A stretch of DNA of 64,000 nt, taken from contig NC_045430.1 in NCBI RefSeq assembly GCF_902635505.1, positions 280,115,181-280,179,180 of the forward strand. The letters run 5' to 3'. The first letter of the stretch is position 1; each line of letters begins with the position of its first letter. The DNA comes from Sarcophilus harrisii. Taxonomy: Eukaryota > Chordata > Mammalia > Dasyuromorphia > Dasyuridae. The notes below the pieces were generated by a model, which saw only the letters and a program-made list of their open reading frames with translations, searched no databases and was not told the DNA's origin. The position numbers and the translations under genes were made by a program. Positions 35,930 to 48,804 of the stretch are shown here, piece after piece.

Positions 35930-36120
35930 GGGGCAGCTGGGTGGCAGCGGATAGAGTGCCCGGCCTGGAGTCAGGGAGACTCCTCCTCCTCAAATCAAAT
36001 CCAACCCCAGATACTTAACGAGTGTGTGATCCTGGGCAAGTCACTGACCCCTCTTTGCCTCAGTTTTCCATCTGAGAGATGAGTTCCAAATGGGCTCATG
36101 AAGAGTCAGACACCATTGAA
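35930..36120 (+). repeat. Marsupial SINE, near full length
   Basis: 'gggcagctgggtggcagcgg', 'ctggagtcagggagactcc', 'gatcctgggcaagtcactga' and the tail 'gaagagtcagacaccattg' give almost the full element. It lies in AGR2 intron 1. Confidence 0.75.
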
Positions 36121-36199
36121 GGGCCTAGTACAGAGCAGTGCTTACCCATCACACTTTTCTGAGTGAAGCTTCCAGAAAGGGGAAAGGAGAGGGAGCCAG

Positions 36200-36395
36200 A
36201 ATTTCCCGAGAGCCTACTCTGGGCCAAGCAATATTATCTTATTTGATCCTCCCTACAGCCCTGGGAGGAAGGTGCGATTATTATCCCCATTTTCCAGTTG
36301 AGTAAACGAAGGCAAACAGAGTAAGTCACACAGCTAGCCAGTGTCTAGAGCCAAATTTGAACACTGGTCTTCCTCCAGCATCAGCGCTCTCCCAA
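36200..36395 (-). repeat. MIR-type SINE, minus strand
   Basis: 'gagcctactctgggccaag', 'tatccccattttccagttg', 'agtcacacagctagccagtg' and 'aaatttgaacactggtcttc' are the reverse complement of MIR. Confidence 0.65.
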
Positions 36396-37934
36396 ATCTG
36401 TGCCCACAATGCCCCCAGAATGCCATGGAACTTAGAGTCCTTGAGCATCTCGGTGAGATGAAGGGAAAGAGATTTCTGAGCATCTCTGTCTCCCTCAGGC
36501 CAGGAGCTGGGGACCGTGGCTTTCCTTTCCTGTGTAAGTGAATAACTATGTCTATGGGGTTTATGATTTAAAATCATCCCTCCCTGAAGAGAAAAAGCAG
36601 AAAAACATTATTTCTCCCTTTTTGGCAGAGGTGGTGCCACAGCAGAGACAATTATGTGCTTCTAAGTTTTGCTCTTCGTTGCCTTCTCCCTTTTCTCTAT
36701 GCTTTGCTGTAGGAGGTAACACTTTTAGGAGGAAGAAGGGCAATGATATAGTGAAAAATCAAGCTCAAGGGCCTGAGCTCAAGGCCAGCTCTGCCCGCTC
36801 TTATCTCTGAAGGACACAGAACATTTCCCACCCAAAGCTTCCAATTTTCAGGTGGCCACAACTGTGAACTTGCTGAGATGCATGAAGACAAGTCATTGCA
36901 AAATTGCCAAAAGATGGCAGACGGGCAGAGCTTGTGAGGGTCCTAAACGTGGAGTTTGAATCTTGGGGGCAGCATCAGCTGGCAGAACTCTCTTATGTTC
37001 AGTTTCTGATGGCAGATAATCACGTACACTTCCTAAACGAACCGGTTTTTGTTTTTGAAAATGTAGAATTTGTTTTATACCGTTTTCGTTTCCAACTAGA
37101 TCATTATCCTGCTGTTTCTTATAGCAGAGTGGGAAAAAAAGGTCACACAACTAGCAAGTATATACATACACATACATTTGTATATATATAATGTGTGTGT
37201 GTGAAACTTTACTAAACAAATCAATAAAAAATCAAATGGGCAGCCTGTGCTGCAGTAATTGCCCTTTTTGGAGTAAGCTGGCCAACTGTTTCCCCAACAG
37301 AGAGGGATTATGAGTCAGTTTGCATTTAGTATCATTGTATTTAAAAATAAAACCACACAAAGACTATCTATACAAAAACAAAGCATATTTTGGAGAGCCG
37401 CTTTGGCAAAATAGAACCAAACACTAAATCTGATTGGAGAAGAGTATCCTTCACAGTGTGGATTGTATTAGCTAGGATTCTGTCAATCAGAGCTTCCCTG
37501 GAAAAATCAATTCAAGAGCAGATGCTAAAGTTTTATCGATGTGAGCAAAGCAAACTTTAAAGGACCATTGAGGGAGCAATACAAGATCAAGGCTTTATTA
37601 TATCTCTGAGGCTTCTAGAACAGCACAATTCCCACACCCCCCCCCCCAACCTGTACCTGATTCCTCACAGACTCACTTAACTACCTTCCCTTAACATGTT
37701 GCTGGTTCTTTCACGGATGCTTGCTGATATTCTAAAGTATAGAGTCCAGAATTTCCTATAAACAAGATCTGAAATATTCTAGATTATAATTAAGAAAGCT
37801 GGACTGCTGCCAGCCCTGTGAAGCAGAGAATCTGACCATTTCAGATGAAACCTTTGGTCTGTGTCATTGCACCGCAGAATAGAAACAGAATTTATGATGG
37901 TCAGCTCAAGGGCCGTAGCCTTCAGACCTCTCCT

Positions 37935-38085
37935 GTCTCTCTATTTCTCTCCCTTCTCCCTCCCTCTTTTCTTTCTCTCTGTCTCTGTATCTCTGTTTGT
38001 GTCTCTGTCTATCTCTCACTCTCTCTATATGTGTCTCTGTCTCTCTGTCTCTCCCTCTCTCTCTCATCCCCAACTGTTTTTCTGT
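37935..38085. repeat. CT-rich low-complexity tract
   Basis: Mixed (TC)n and 'tctctgtctctgt' units, in AGR2 intron 1. Confidence 0.8.
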
Positions 38086-38509
38086 TCTCTCCCTATCTGT
38101 GTATTTTGTGTCCCTCTCCTAGAATTTGAGTTCCTTGGTATCAGGAATGGTTTTGTTTGGATTTCGACATCCCCAGAGCCTCATATGATTGTTTGTACAT
38201 ATTTGGTGATTTAAAAAACATGTTTCTGATTTCAATAGGATGGAAGTAATAGAGCGGCCGTCTCTAAATGAAAGCATCTATCTCCTTCCCATCCATAATA
38301 CTGATGGATGAAAAACAAAGGAAACAAGTGAAGGAAGAAGATTATGAGAGTGACAGTGGTGGGGACAAGGATCATAGTGGGGGTATTAAGGACAAGGATG
38401 AGAGGTGGGGGTGACATGGAGGAAGTGCTGGTGCTTATGGAAACGGCAGCAAGGATTATAAAAGTAATGGTGATGATAACTCATGACAACAGAGTGCTGC
38501 AATGGAATT

Positions 38510-38645
38510 GTGGGAAGCACTTTCCTCATCACACCTGATGAGATAGCTACTTTGGGAATTATTACAGATGGGGAAACTGAGATAAGTAAACTGCTATGGT
38601 CACGCAGGGTCAGGAAGAACAGAAGGGCAGAGGTTCTAGACGATT
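38510..38645 (-). repeat. MIR-type SINE, minus strand
   Basis: 'gggaagcactttcctcatc', 'acagatggggaaactgagat' and 'ctatggtcacgcagggtcag' are the reverse complement of the MIR 3' half. It ends about 270 bases before coding exon 2 of AGR2. Confidence 0.55.
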
Positions 38646-38919
38646 ATCATAGATCAGGAGTAATGGCATATTTTAAAAAGTTCATTGAAAACAAATTCTC
38701 TGAGGATCCTGTCAAGACACTCGTGGCCAGAGAGCTCAGTGGCTGAGATCATTAAGCAGGTGACAATCCATGTCCTCAGCAGAGCCGACCGGCAAAGGAG
38801 AGCAAAGGAGAGCTATCCCCCAGCCACCAAAGCCCCCTTTCTGTGCCTCTTTGGGTCTCGATCTGAGATTTCAGAAGGCCAGTCACCTTCTTTCCTCTTC
38901 TTCATCCTCAGCATTAGCC

Positions 38920-40917
38920 ATGGAGAAGCTCTCAGTGTCCACCTTCCTGCTCCTGGTAGCCATCTCTCACACACTGGCCAAAGAGATCACACCCAAGGCG
39001 GGGGCAAAGAAGGAAGAGACTCAGCCCAAGCTGCCCCAGACCCTCTCTAGAGGTAGGAACTCTCATGTTCTCAGGGAGCTTTCCATGGCCATTGCTGCCC
39101 CGTTGGGTTCCAATTGGTCCTCCCTTGCAGGTGCTGAAACCAATGTCCCCGTAGCTGAATTTTGTCATGGTCCTCCCGGGCTTTGTTTGCAGAGACCAAA
39201 CCCTTTCTTGAACCTCACATGTCCAGATCTGTCGGGAAGCTTCGCTAGCCCTGCCCCGTGACTTTCAGGCTGGCCTCCTGGCAGGCTGCTAACACTCTCT
39301 CAATCTCCCTCCAGGCTGGGGCGATAAACTTTTCTGGACACAGACATACGAAGAAGCCCTATACAAAGCGAAGACCAGGTAAAAAACAAGCCCTTTGTGA
39401 GCCCTACTGTGTGCCAGGGACCAAAGACTGAACCAGAAATAGTCCCTGCCCTCCTTGAGCTTATGTTCTTCTGAGGGGAGGTGGGAGAGGGGACTATGTG
39501 CCCAGAGAAGTCAATTAAAAGTACACAAATGTCAATCCCAAGCCATTCTGGGGAGGGGACATTGCTGACACTGGGGAGAATAAGGAAAATCTTATTGGAG
39601 AAAGCAGCAGTTGGGCTGAGCTCTGAAGGTCCCAAGGGGAAGAAGGGCAGGAGAGAGGGCGTTCAGGAGGAGGGGGCAGCTAGGAGCTGGGCAGGAGGAG
39701 CAGGGTGGGAAATGGACTGACTCATATGGAAGGAGCAGAGAGCTGGCTACCTCACAGCTACCAGGATCCTTTTTTGTCCTTAAAAAAGTCTCACCAGCAC
39801 CATCTAGTGTCACTTGATCTCGCCATAAAGCACTCTCCATTTTTGAAGAATATTTTAGATTAAAAATACATTCGTGGAAAATGAATAGCAACTAATTGTC
39901 TATCCTCTTTCTTCCTCCCTCTCTTTCCCTCCCTGTCTCTCTCCTCCTTCTCTCCTTTCTCTCTTTCCTCTTTGTCTTGTTTGTCTCTGCCCATCACTAT
40001 CTCTTTCACTTTTTATTGTCTTCTCCCTCCCTCTTTCTGTATTTCCCTCCCTCCCTTCCCTCTCCTTCTCCCTCTCCTTCCCTCTCTCTCTCTCTCTCTC
40101 CTTCCTTCCCCACCCCCTGTCTCTGTGTGTGTGTGTCTTTATCTGTCTCCTCTCTGTCTGTCTCTCTTTCCATCTCTCTTTGTCTTTCTCTCTGTCTCTC
40201 TGTCTCTTTTACTCTCTCTCTTCCTCCCTCCTCCCTCTTTCTCTCCCTTCCTCTCTCTATTCTAGCAACAAGCCCTTGATGATTATCCACCATTTGGAAG
40301 AATGCCCACACAGTCAAGGTATAGCCATTGGGGGGAGGGGGGTACTGCCATTGTTATAAAATAATTATAAGTGACTTCAAAGCTTCCTTCCATATGTTTC
40401 TGGCAACTCCCGGAGTATGACCCACGCCAAGTGTAGACTCTGCTGTGCTATTGCTTTAGCTGGGCTGTGTAGAAAGAGCTGAGTGGTCAGCTTAACCCTG
40501 GGCAGAGAACCCGGGTTTGGGTTAGCTCCCACACTGATGAATGAAGGGTTAATCCGGCCCCAGGGTCCGGCCACCCCAAAAGCCCCACCAGAAGAAGTCG
40601 GAGATTTTCCATAGTTTATTTGGTCATTACTGCTCATAAGCTCATACAAAGGGGTTTGGAAGCTCTGGTTCTGTAGCTCTGGTTCTGGAAACGTAAAAAT
40701 CAGTCTTTTATTGCAGCTTTGAAGAAAGTGTTTGCAGAAAGTAATGAGATCCAGAAACTGGCAGACAAATTTGTTCTTCTCAATTTAATTGTAAGTTAAA
40801 CTTCCTTAATTTTGCCTTTAATGGGCAGTAAGATCTTACATTTGTCAGATTTTTCCAGTCCATCTTCGATTTCCCTAAATGGCTTGCGGGGACTTCAAAT
40901 GGGCTGGTGGAAACAGG

Positions 40918-40963
<46 letters not shown>

Positions 40964-43900
40964 TGAAAGGTTCATTATTTACATTTTGAAAATATAGATG
41001 TTACTAAAATTCTTAACTACTGTTTTGTGCTAAACATCACGTCAATCCATTTTTGAACTCTTTTGAATCTTTCTCAGAGAAATGAAGGATTAAATCTGTG
41101 ATTATGAGCATTCAAGATCATCCAAAGGTTTTTATGCCATCACTACCCTAAATTTTAACATGAGCTTCATTTAAAAAAAATAGTCTAATGGAGAGAGATC
41201 AGCCAACTGAGGTAACCAGGAAGGAATACCTCTCCCCATGCCCCAGTCTGAGAAAATGTCATCCAGACACTGGCACATAATGCTTTTCACACTAAAAGGA
41301 CACTCCCTCTTATTCAAATTAACATTTTGGTATTAAAAACTAACAAAGCCAAGTGAAAGAGAAATGTAAATTAAACTTCCAAATAATCATTTTTGTAAGT
41401 TTGTTGTATTTAGACGTTTGAAATTATTCAAATTGAAAATGGCTCCAAGATTTCGGGGGGCATATTTTTAGATTTATATGTGCATGCATTTGTATCTGTG
41501 TGTATGTGTGTGTGTATGTAATTGGCATACATGTTCTCATATGTTAAATGTCAGACTTTCCATGACATCACCCGTTCTAATTAGTTTTCCTTATTAGCTT
41601 ATCTAGGAACTACCCACCCATATCAAACATTGGCTTATCACCATGTTACTGAAACAACAAAAGGAAACATTCTTAGGGAGTTTTGAACTACTTCCCAGTC
41701 CAGAAGAACCTTTGTAGCCCTTCTCTCTTCCCCTAAGCAATGGCCTTTCCCTGTTGGGTCTCTTGCACTGTCCCACAGGGGCCCTTGTGACCTTCTGACT
41801 TGAACTAGTTTTTGACCTAATTCTATCTGAGGTGATTCTCTGGGTACAATAATATTACGTTTGAGATATAATTCCTATTATTTAGGAATTATATCCTATA
41901 ATATATTATATATATTATAGGGAGAGGGTAACAGGAATTACCTTCTCTATTATCTTTCCCTGTTACATTATACTTTTAAAGTCATTGAAAATAAATTTTT
42001 TTATTCACTAAATCCATAACAATTTTTAACATAACTTCTAGGAAGACAGAAAGGAATGAAGGAAGAAAGCAAGGAAGGAAGGAAGGGAGAAAGGAAGGAA
42101 GGAAGGAAGGAAGGAAGGAAGGAAGGAAGGAAGGAAGGAAGGAAGGAAAGAAAAAGGGAAGGAAGGAAAAAGGGAAGGAAGGAAAGAAAGAGGGAAGGAA
42201 GGAAAGAAAGAAGGAAGGAAGGAAAGAAAGAAGGAAGGAGGGAGAGAGGGAGGGAGAGAAGAAAAAAAAAAGAAAGTGAGGGATTAGAAATCTAGAACTG
42301 GAAGATTTAATGCCATCATTTTAGAGAGGAGAAAACTGAAACCTAGAGTATTTTGCCCAAACTCCCCAAGATTAGAAATTACCATGGCAGGTTTCCTCCC
42401 TTTCTCTTGGCTGGCTTGACTATCCTGCACACCATTATATGGGGAGTCGTACACAAACAACACACACTTTTCCAGGCACGAGCCTCTCTCCTCTCTTGCT
42501 AGACTGTACACTGCTTATGGGAATGGCATACCATTTCATGGTTCATAGGCCATAAACTACTGTACTACCAGCCTCATAATGGGCATCTGGTAATGTTTAA
42601 AATTCATTAATTGGGAGAAAGTGACCTAGAACACTAATTATCCTTTTTTCATTTATAGTATGAAACCACTGACAAGCACTTGTCCCCTGATGGCCAATAT
42701 GTCCCTCGGATCATGTTTGTGGGTAGGTCCCGGACCCTGTTTTTCACTTCTGGCCGTTGCATCCTTGCTGAAATATTCAGTCCTGGGATAAGTACAACAC
42801 AGATGATGGAAAATAATATGGCCCAGAAACGTGCTGTTGCTCATCCTTCCCAACCCCTCCGCTTTCCCTTATTCTCACTAACAAAAATGAACCTAGAGTT
42901 TAAGGGGCACAAAGTCAAACCAAGCCCAGAAAACTCCCAGGGTAACTATTGGAGACAGAACTGGACACAATTCTCAGAAGAGAACTCCAGATGCTAATTA
43001 AGTGCTTCCAATGACTCTGTAGCCGCTTTCAGTTAACCCTTCCAGGCAACTCTCCTTAACTCTCCTAGTATCCGCCTTCCAGAGGAGGAAGGCTAGCCAG
43101 GATGAAGGGTGTTTGATCCAGAATGACCTCCCCAGTCATGTTCCTTTTCATAGGCAATGGTTGTTTAGGCTTCTTCCCGTAACAGGGGCTTCTTGGAAAC
43201 TGATGGGGCTTTTGTTTTCCTCTGCAGACCCATCCTTGACAGTTAGAGCCGACATTACTGGCAGATACTCCAACCGACTCTACGCTTATGAACCTGCTGA
43301 TGCTCCACTGCGTATGTATTACTCAGGGGAAGGGAAGAAAGAGACAATGTAGCAGGAGTCGGGCCAGGAGAAGCTACGAAGCACTGTGAGGTGACAGAGA
43401 GGGACCTTCCTTAGGAGCTGTGGGATACAGAGTATCCTCTCGAATCTCTTATAGGCTCCGATTCCTCATTCAGATGTTACCAAAATACTCGCTGATATGG
43501 AGAAGCCAAGTTTTGTGGTTGTTTTAAACATTTATCCACTAAAGCTGGATCATTACCCATAGACCAGAAGTCCGCCAAAGCCAGGGAGACTGTGTTTAGA
43601 CTTGTAGCTTTAACTACCTCTCTCTGCTATAATTTGAAGGAGGATTGTAGGATTCGAAAATTTGTTGTGCTAGTTAACCCCTGATAGGTAACTTATGCTT
43701 TCTCTAAGATATTTTGGGACCTCTACCTTAAAACAAGCAAACAAACAAAAACAAAACAAAACAATAACAACAAAAACAACAAAACAAACAAACAAACAAA
43801 CATAAAACAAGGGAGTTATGAGAAAGTTATGGTGAAGAAATCCTACTTAGATCTTCCCCTAATTGACATATAAATGGATTTCAAGATAAATCAAAGAAGG

Positions 43901-44740
43901 CAAAGCCATTTCTCCTGAGCCTTCCTACCTTCAATCTTTTCTGTTGTGGCCTGATCAGTGTAAAATTTTCTCTGTCTCTTTGCATTTAGGTAAAATGGAG
44001 CATTATGGTATTTTTGATCTTGGGGAGACACTCAAATGCCAGTATAACACTTTGGGGGAAAACATTGTCTCGTCATATTTCACATGTTTTTATATGAACT
44101 GACACAAAGTGAAATGCTCCACTGAGAAAATCTCATCATCTAAGCACATAGATTTGGAGCAATGAGTCTGATTTCTTCCAAAAGCAATCCAGGCTAACTT
44201 TCATGGCTAGTGGGAAAGGTTGTATCCAATGAGTATTTGTGGGGCACAAAGCAGATTATCTTCTGAAATGTCCACAGAGTAAAAATAATGGGGACTGTCC
44301 ATAGGTGAGTGACATCAAGAAATGCTCATTAAAATCCCACTAACAACTTCCATTTCTTTCTAAAATGCTCGGTCCCCATTTTGGGTGCCTTATTTTGGCT
44401 TTGTCAACATCTCGAAAAGATAAATTCTAAATTGGGCCAAAACATTTTCTGCCATTGGAACCAAGTTTTGTTATTAAAGAAACAGAGAGAATTTACCAAT
44501 TCAAATGGATTTTTGATGACTCCATCCCTTATCTGACTTTATCAAGTATTTTCTCCTTAAGTCCAGTACTTGACACTGAAGTCCACAAAATTTCCATATT
44601 TTTCCAAACACACCAACATTTCCTTATTGGCTCTTAAGTATGGCCACCTTCTCCCTCCTCCATCTTTTGTTTTTCTCTTTTTCTCTTCAGTGCTTGACAA
44701 CATGAAGAAAGCCCTGAAGTTACTAAAGACGGAACTGTAA
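38920..44740 (+). CDS. AGR2: AGR2, anterior gradient 2 (spliced, 7 coding exons)
   Basis: An ER-resident PDI-like protein of secretory epithelia; in other mammals it is needed for mucin (MUC2) folding. Coding exons are 38920-39052, 39315-39378, 40266-40318, 40717-40790, 42659-42722, 43228-43311 and 44691-44740 (522 nt, 173 residues; human has 175). All introns are GT-AG. Residues 1-20 form a signal peptide ([12 protein letters not shown] before KEIT), then a basic, disordered stretch to residue 44. The thioredoxin-like domain carries [13 protein letters not shown], with E58 matching the glutamate of the human dimer interface. The active site is CPHS at residues 79-82, and the C-terminal ER-retrieval motif is KTEL. 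Exon 2 begins at 38912 after a strong pyrimidine tract, and the ATG is the first one in it. It is the tandem paralog of AGR3. Confidence 0.97.
39900..40262. repeat. Polypyrimidine tract running into the AGR2 exon 4 acceptor
   Basis: About 360 bases of nearly pure C/T with short (TG) pieces end directly at the AG before exon 4 (exon starts 40266). The polypyrimidine tract of this acceptor is thus part of a long low-complexity array. Serine/leucine-rich open frames across it are artefacts. Confidence 0.85.
40920..40961. repeat. (TG)n microsatellite
   Basis: About 21 uninterrupted TG units, about 130 bases after AGR2 exon 5. Confidence 0.95.
41895..41921. repeat. AT-rich inverted repeat (12-bp arms, 3-base loop)
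   Basis: 'cctataatatat' is followed after three bases by 'atatattatagg', its exact reverse complement. A shorter inverted repeat ('attcct'/'aggaat') lies just before it. In AGR2 intron 5. Confidence 0.85.
42041..42285. repeat. (GGAA)n-type purine microsatellite
   Basis: About 240 bases of GGAA/GAAA/GGGA units on the plus strand in AGR2 intron 5, about 370 bases before exon 6. Confidence 0.9.
43735..43808. repeat. (AAAC)n-type microsatellite
   Basis: A-rich run of aaac/aaaac units in AGR2 intron 7, resembling a degenerated retroposon tail. Confidence 0.8.
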
Positions 44741-45015
44741 AGAAAAGATCCGCCCTTCCTCTGTCTTGCTGTCCAGACTTAAATTCTGGAGCTTTGAAGA
44801 GATCAGGCATCTGCCTGATGATGATGATGATCTTTCTTGTTGAGAAACACAGAAAAACTGGTCTATGTACAGAATTAGATGATGGCTCACTGTTGCTACA
44901 GCAGTTTTGTCCTTGGTGTTAAATGCATTAGTTGAGAGGAAAAAAAAAGAAAGAAAGAACATTCTATAACAGTAAGCCATGATTATTTTTTTAAATAAAT
45001 CTCTCTTTTTTTTGA
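44741..45015 (+). other. AGR2: AGR2 3' UTR
   Basis: It runs from the TAA at 44738-44740 to just past the AATAAA. A short (GAT)n run (about 44818-44832) and an A-rich stretch near 44,940 lie within it. The cleavage position is estimated. Confidence 0.6.
44994..44999 (+). terminator. AGR2: AGR2 polyadenylation signal AATAAA
   Basis: AATAAA is followed by T-rich and then GT-containing sequence ('gagtgtttaaggtgtc'), the usual downstream element. It is the first canonical hexamer after the stop. Confidence 0.65.
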
Positions 45016-45554
45016 GTGTTTAAGGTGTCATTCTTGAAAGGCTGATTTCTCACTTGAAATGCATAGATTTCTCCCATAATCAGGTCACATTGATTGTATG
45101 TCTGAGTATTGAGTCCTGCTTCATATAAAAGAGCATGCTGGGATGGGAGATGCTCAAACCTTAATTGAAAAACTCCTCTGGGTACTTGCCAGTTGGATGA
45201 TCCTGGACATTTCTGTAGAACTATAAAATCTTCATTGGCTTGTGATGGGCAGGGTGGGAGTTCCCACAATGATAAATCACGTACATTGGCAGTGCTATGC
45301 CAACTTAGACATGAGTCACGGTAAAAACACAGCATGACCCACTGAAGCATCATGGGTCCCAAAAGGCTGAGAAAATGATCACTGGACCCAAATATAACAC
45401 GGACTTGGTGACTTTGTTAATGTAAACAGGATTCAGCTCTCAGGACTATATGTTTGAATATGGAGGAATAGAACAAAAGACATTTGGGTCAACGGTATGA
45501 TGGAGCATCCAGAAGGAAAAATATCGAAAATTTCTGTGGTTCTTTAAGTTATCA

Positions 45555-45745
45555 AAGTGCTTTACTATATTAGTGCATGTGATCCTCACTTCAGTCCTGG
45601 GAGATATGTATTTCTCTATCTCCCCATTTGATAGATAAGGAAAGTGAGGTTCAGAAAAGTCAAGTGACTTGCCAAGACCTCACATCTACTGTCTGAAAAG
45701 GATTTGACCTCCAATCTTTCTTACTCCCAACTCCAACACTATTTA
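45555..45745 (-). repeat. MIR-type SINE, minus strand
   Basis: 'gtgatcctcacttcagtcc', 'ccatttgatagataagg', 'aagtcaagtgacttgccaag' and 'gatttgacctccaatcttt' follow the reverse complement of MIR. Confidence 0.65.
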
Positions 45746-45829
45746 TTGCATCTTTAAGCTGCACAAGGAATCCCCATTGTCTAGGAACAAGGTGGTGGTG
45801 GGGCCCTCTGTCCCACACCCCAGTTAGAG

Positions 45830-46235
45830 CACATTAAGTTATATATGTCTTTAGACCTCAGTGACACATTTTAGAAAAGACATTGATAAGTGAGGGAGGG
45901 TCTAGAGAGAGGTGACTGAAATAGAGAGAACTGAAATAAATTCAGGGCTGAGGAGGATTGGTTGAAGGGATGTTTAGCCCTAGTGGAAAGAAAGCTAAGG
46001 AGGTCATTGTGGCTGACCCAAATATTTAAAGGGCTTTCGTGTGAAAGAGGGATTATATTTGTCGTGTTTGGCCCCAAAGGGACTGAATCAGGAATAGTGG
46101 GGGAGAAGCATGTCAAGGCCGGACGTCAGAAAACAAAATAATACAAAACCTTCCTACAATTAGAGCTATCTCAAAGTGGAATGGGCTGCCTTTGGGTGCA
46201 AGGATTCCCCATCATTGGAGACCTCCAAGCAGCTT
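45830..46235 (+). repeat. CR1/L3 LINE 3' region
   Basis: 'atatttaaagggctttcgtg', 'gaaagagggattatatttgt', 'tttggccccaaagggactga', 'caattagagctatctcaaag' and 'tggaatgggctgcctttggg' are a textbook L3 3' end. A MIR piece ('tcaggggcctcagttcttta') follows to about 46,340. Confidence 0.75.
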
Positions 46236-47384
46236 CAAGCAGGTTCTAGATTGCAACCCCACCTACAAGTCACTTCTCCCTCAGGGGCCTCAGTTCTTTA
46301 TCTATAAAATGGGGGATTGGATTGGGTGGCTGCTGAAGTCCTTCCAGAGCCAAATAGATGATTTGTGATGGGAGTTTGGGGTTTCATGTAAAAAAAAATA
46401 TATAAAGTTCTGGTATCTGTGTTTAAATGTTTATTATTTTTGAGAGTTACCAAGTTTATAGTTAAAAGAGAAAGAATACAGATAAGATAATAAATTGAGA
46501 GCTGGAAAATGCATTGGGAATCTCCCTCTTCTAGAGATGAGTAAATTGAGGCTGAGAGAGGATGGGTAGCCAGGGAGCAGGAAGGGCAGTCAGCACCATG
46601 ACATAAGCTGGATGGCCTCCAGCACTTGGCCCACAAAAGCTTCCTCACAAAGCCTCTCTAGCTTCAACCTTAATTATTTGTTTTTAATTTGAAATGCTTG
46701 TTGATTGATTGAACTAGACCTGAAATGAAATGTTCTTTCTATTTGGTGTTCAGCAAGAAATCTACCCTGATACAGCAGGAACTGTAGAAAATGGTATCCA
46801 GAAGGTATCCAAGGCCTCTTCCTCACATAACCCAGTTGTGTTGGCCACTGGTGGGCGGGCACAGGAGAGAGAGGAGAGCAGAGCCCAATATTGGGAACAT
46901 CTGCAGAGGGACCCTTGAGAGAGCCCAATGTGCTAATGATGGAGCGCCCTCCTTCTTGCCCTCTGCAAAGGTCTCCAAACCTCCCCACGAACAGCCACTT
47001 GACCCTGTCCTAAAGGCCAGGAATCTCTGGTGACTCTTCCAAGGCCCTTAGACCAAGCATCCCTCAGAACATCCAAAATAGGATAATTCCAAGGCAAAGG
47101 GGTTAACAGGAAAATTCTCTCTCTCCCAAGGGGACGAGCAAACCAGGATGAAAGATCTCCTGCCCAGATTTTAGGGAAGGGTTCCAACATAACAAAGCCA
47201 GGAACTCGTAAGTTGTCTCGTTTTTTTTCTGCTAGCAAATGGGGCTCTCTGGCCACTTCTCCCCAAAAGTGTCCAGATGCAACCAAATGGGAGAATTTTA
47301 GGATGGAGCTTTGGGCCAACGCCCTCACACTCAGAAAGATGAAGTGGCCTAGAGCTAGAATGGACTACTTCAAACTTCTCTATC

Positions 47385-47575
47385 AATGTATCCATTTACT
47401 CATCTATTTTTCTATCTACCTGTTCATCTGTCTATATGTCTATCAGTCTGTCTGCCAGTCCATCTGTCCATTTATCTATCTCTAGTTACCTATCATCTAT
47501 TTATCTATCTATCCATCTGTCCCTCTGTCTGTCTATCTGTCTTTCCATCCATCCGTCCGTCCATTTATTTATTGA
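47385..47575. repeat. (TATC)/(TGTC)n microsatellite
   Basis: About 190 bases of interrupted catctatctgtc-type units. Confidence 0.85.
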
Positions 47576-48334
47576 CCAATAATAGAGAGAACAAATTTCT
47601 TGCATTAGGACATGCAGGTGGCAGAAGCTGGATTTCAGTCTGGTTTCTTGACTACCATGCCAGTCTTCTTTGCTTTATAATATTCTGGTCAAAACCCCCA
47701 AACACCAAAAAGGGATGTCTCTGCCTTTACTCTGTGACCTTAGGCCAGCACAGAGCCACAGCATCCCCTTGAGGAAGAACTGGTCTCCACTGCTCGGAGA
47801 CTTCTAGCTCTAAGTCCTATCTTCCCATCTATTAGTGAGTGGGTGACAGAATTTAGGCCAGAGGCCCCTTGGGACAGGACCGACCACAACAGGCAAGACA
47901 CAAATGTCTCACTCGTCCCCAAGGCACTTTTTTCAGACTCTAAAACACAAACATCTTGATCAAAAGGCAGCCCCTCGGCCTAATGGCTTTTGCTTTACAC
48001 AGTCTAACAAACCTGAATTTCCAGTCAGTCAGACCCCAGGAGATCAGAAACGGTGCACCGGAGAGTCTGGAATGTGCAGCAGCAGCCAGGGACAGGTCAA
48101 AGGGGACGGACAGAGTGGTCTCGTAAAGGCATCTGGGGCCCTTTGCTATGGCAACAAACAGCCTCCTCTCCTCGGGACTCTGGGTAATAATCACAAGAGT
48201 GACTCAAAGTGCGGAAGGCTCGTTTGTGGTCAGCGGGCTCTTTTGAGGAAGGCAGGGAAATGGGTAACAGCTTTAGGATGCTTCCATCCCAAACCCTTCC
48301 AGTGCTTCATGTCCGGTCTGTGGCCCAAAGGGGA

Positions 48335-48545
48335 GAGATGTGTGTGAAATGGAGAGAGTGCTGGACTGGGAACTAGGACTAATCTGAGTTCTTTTCTTCC
48401 TTCATCCTCATGAAGCCTCAGTTTCCCCCTCTGCAAAATGGGGATATGATGGCATGCCCTTCCCAGGCTTGTGAGAATTAAGGGAAGCAGCAAATGTAAC
48501 TTGCTTTGCAAAAATAAAAGGATTAAATAGAGGTCTGTTACTATC
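48335..48545 (+). repeat. MIR-type SINE
   Basis: 'agtgctggactgggaactag', 'cctcagtttccccctctgca' and 'caggcttgtgagaattaagg' follow MIR order. Confidence 0.65.
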
Positions 48546-48804
48546 GTTGTTAATGGTTGCTCAGAACTCCAGAAATAAGAGGGAAGATGGCAGGAGAAGG
48601 GTCCAATCGGCACTCGATGCTCCATGACAATCAAGCTTGGGGTGTTGTTCCAGAAAGTCCGAGGGCTCACAGAGGCGAGGAACAGGTCAGCCCTTTCTCA
48701 TCATCACAAGGAAATTATCTCTCAGAAGTGGAGGGAACAATTGCCACAGGGGAGCATTTCCCTCCAAACGCATCCAATGAACAACAGCAAACTGGTCTCC
48801 ATAT

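Noticed and set aside
36893-37191. Open frames at 36.9-37.2 kb in AGR2 intron 1
   Set aside because: No family resemblance and no acceptor/donor pair joining them to AGR2 exons.
39896-40317. Serine/leucine-rich frames on the plus strand and R/E-rich frame on the minus strand
   Set aside because: Readings of the CT array before AGR2 exon 4.
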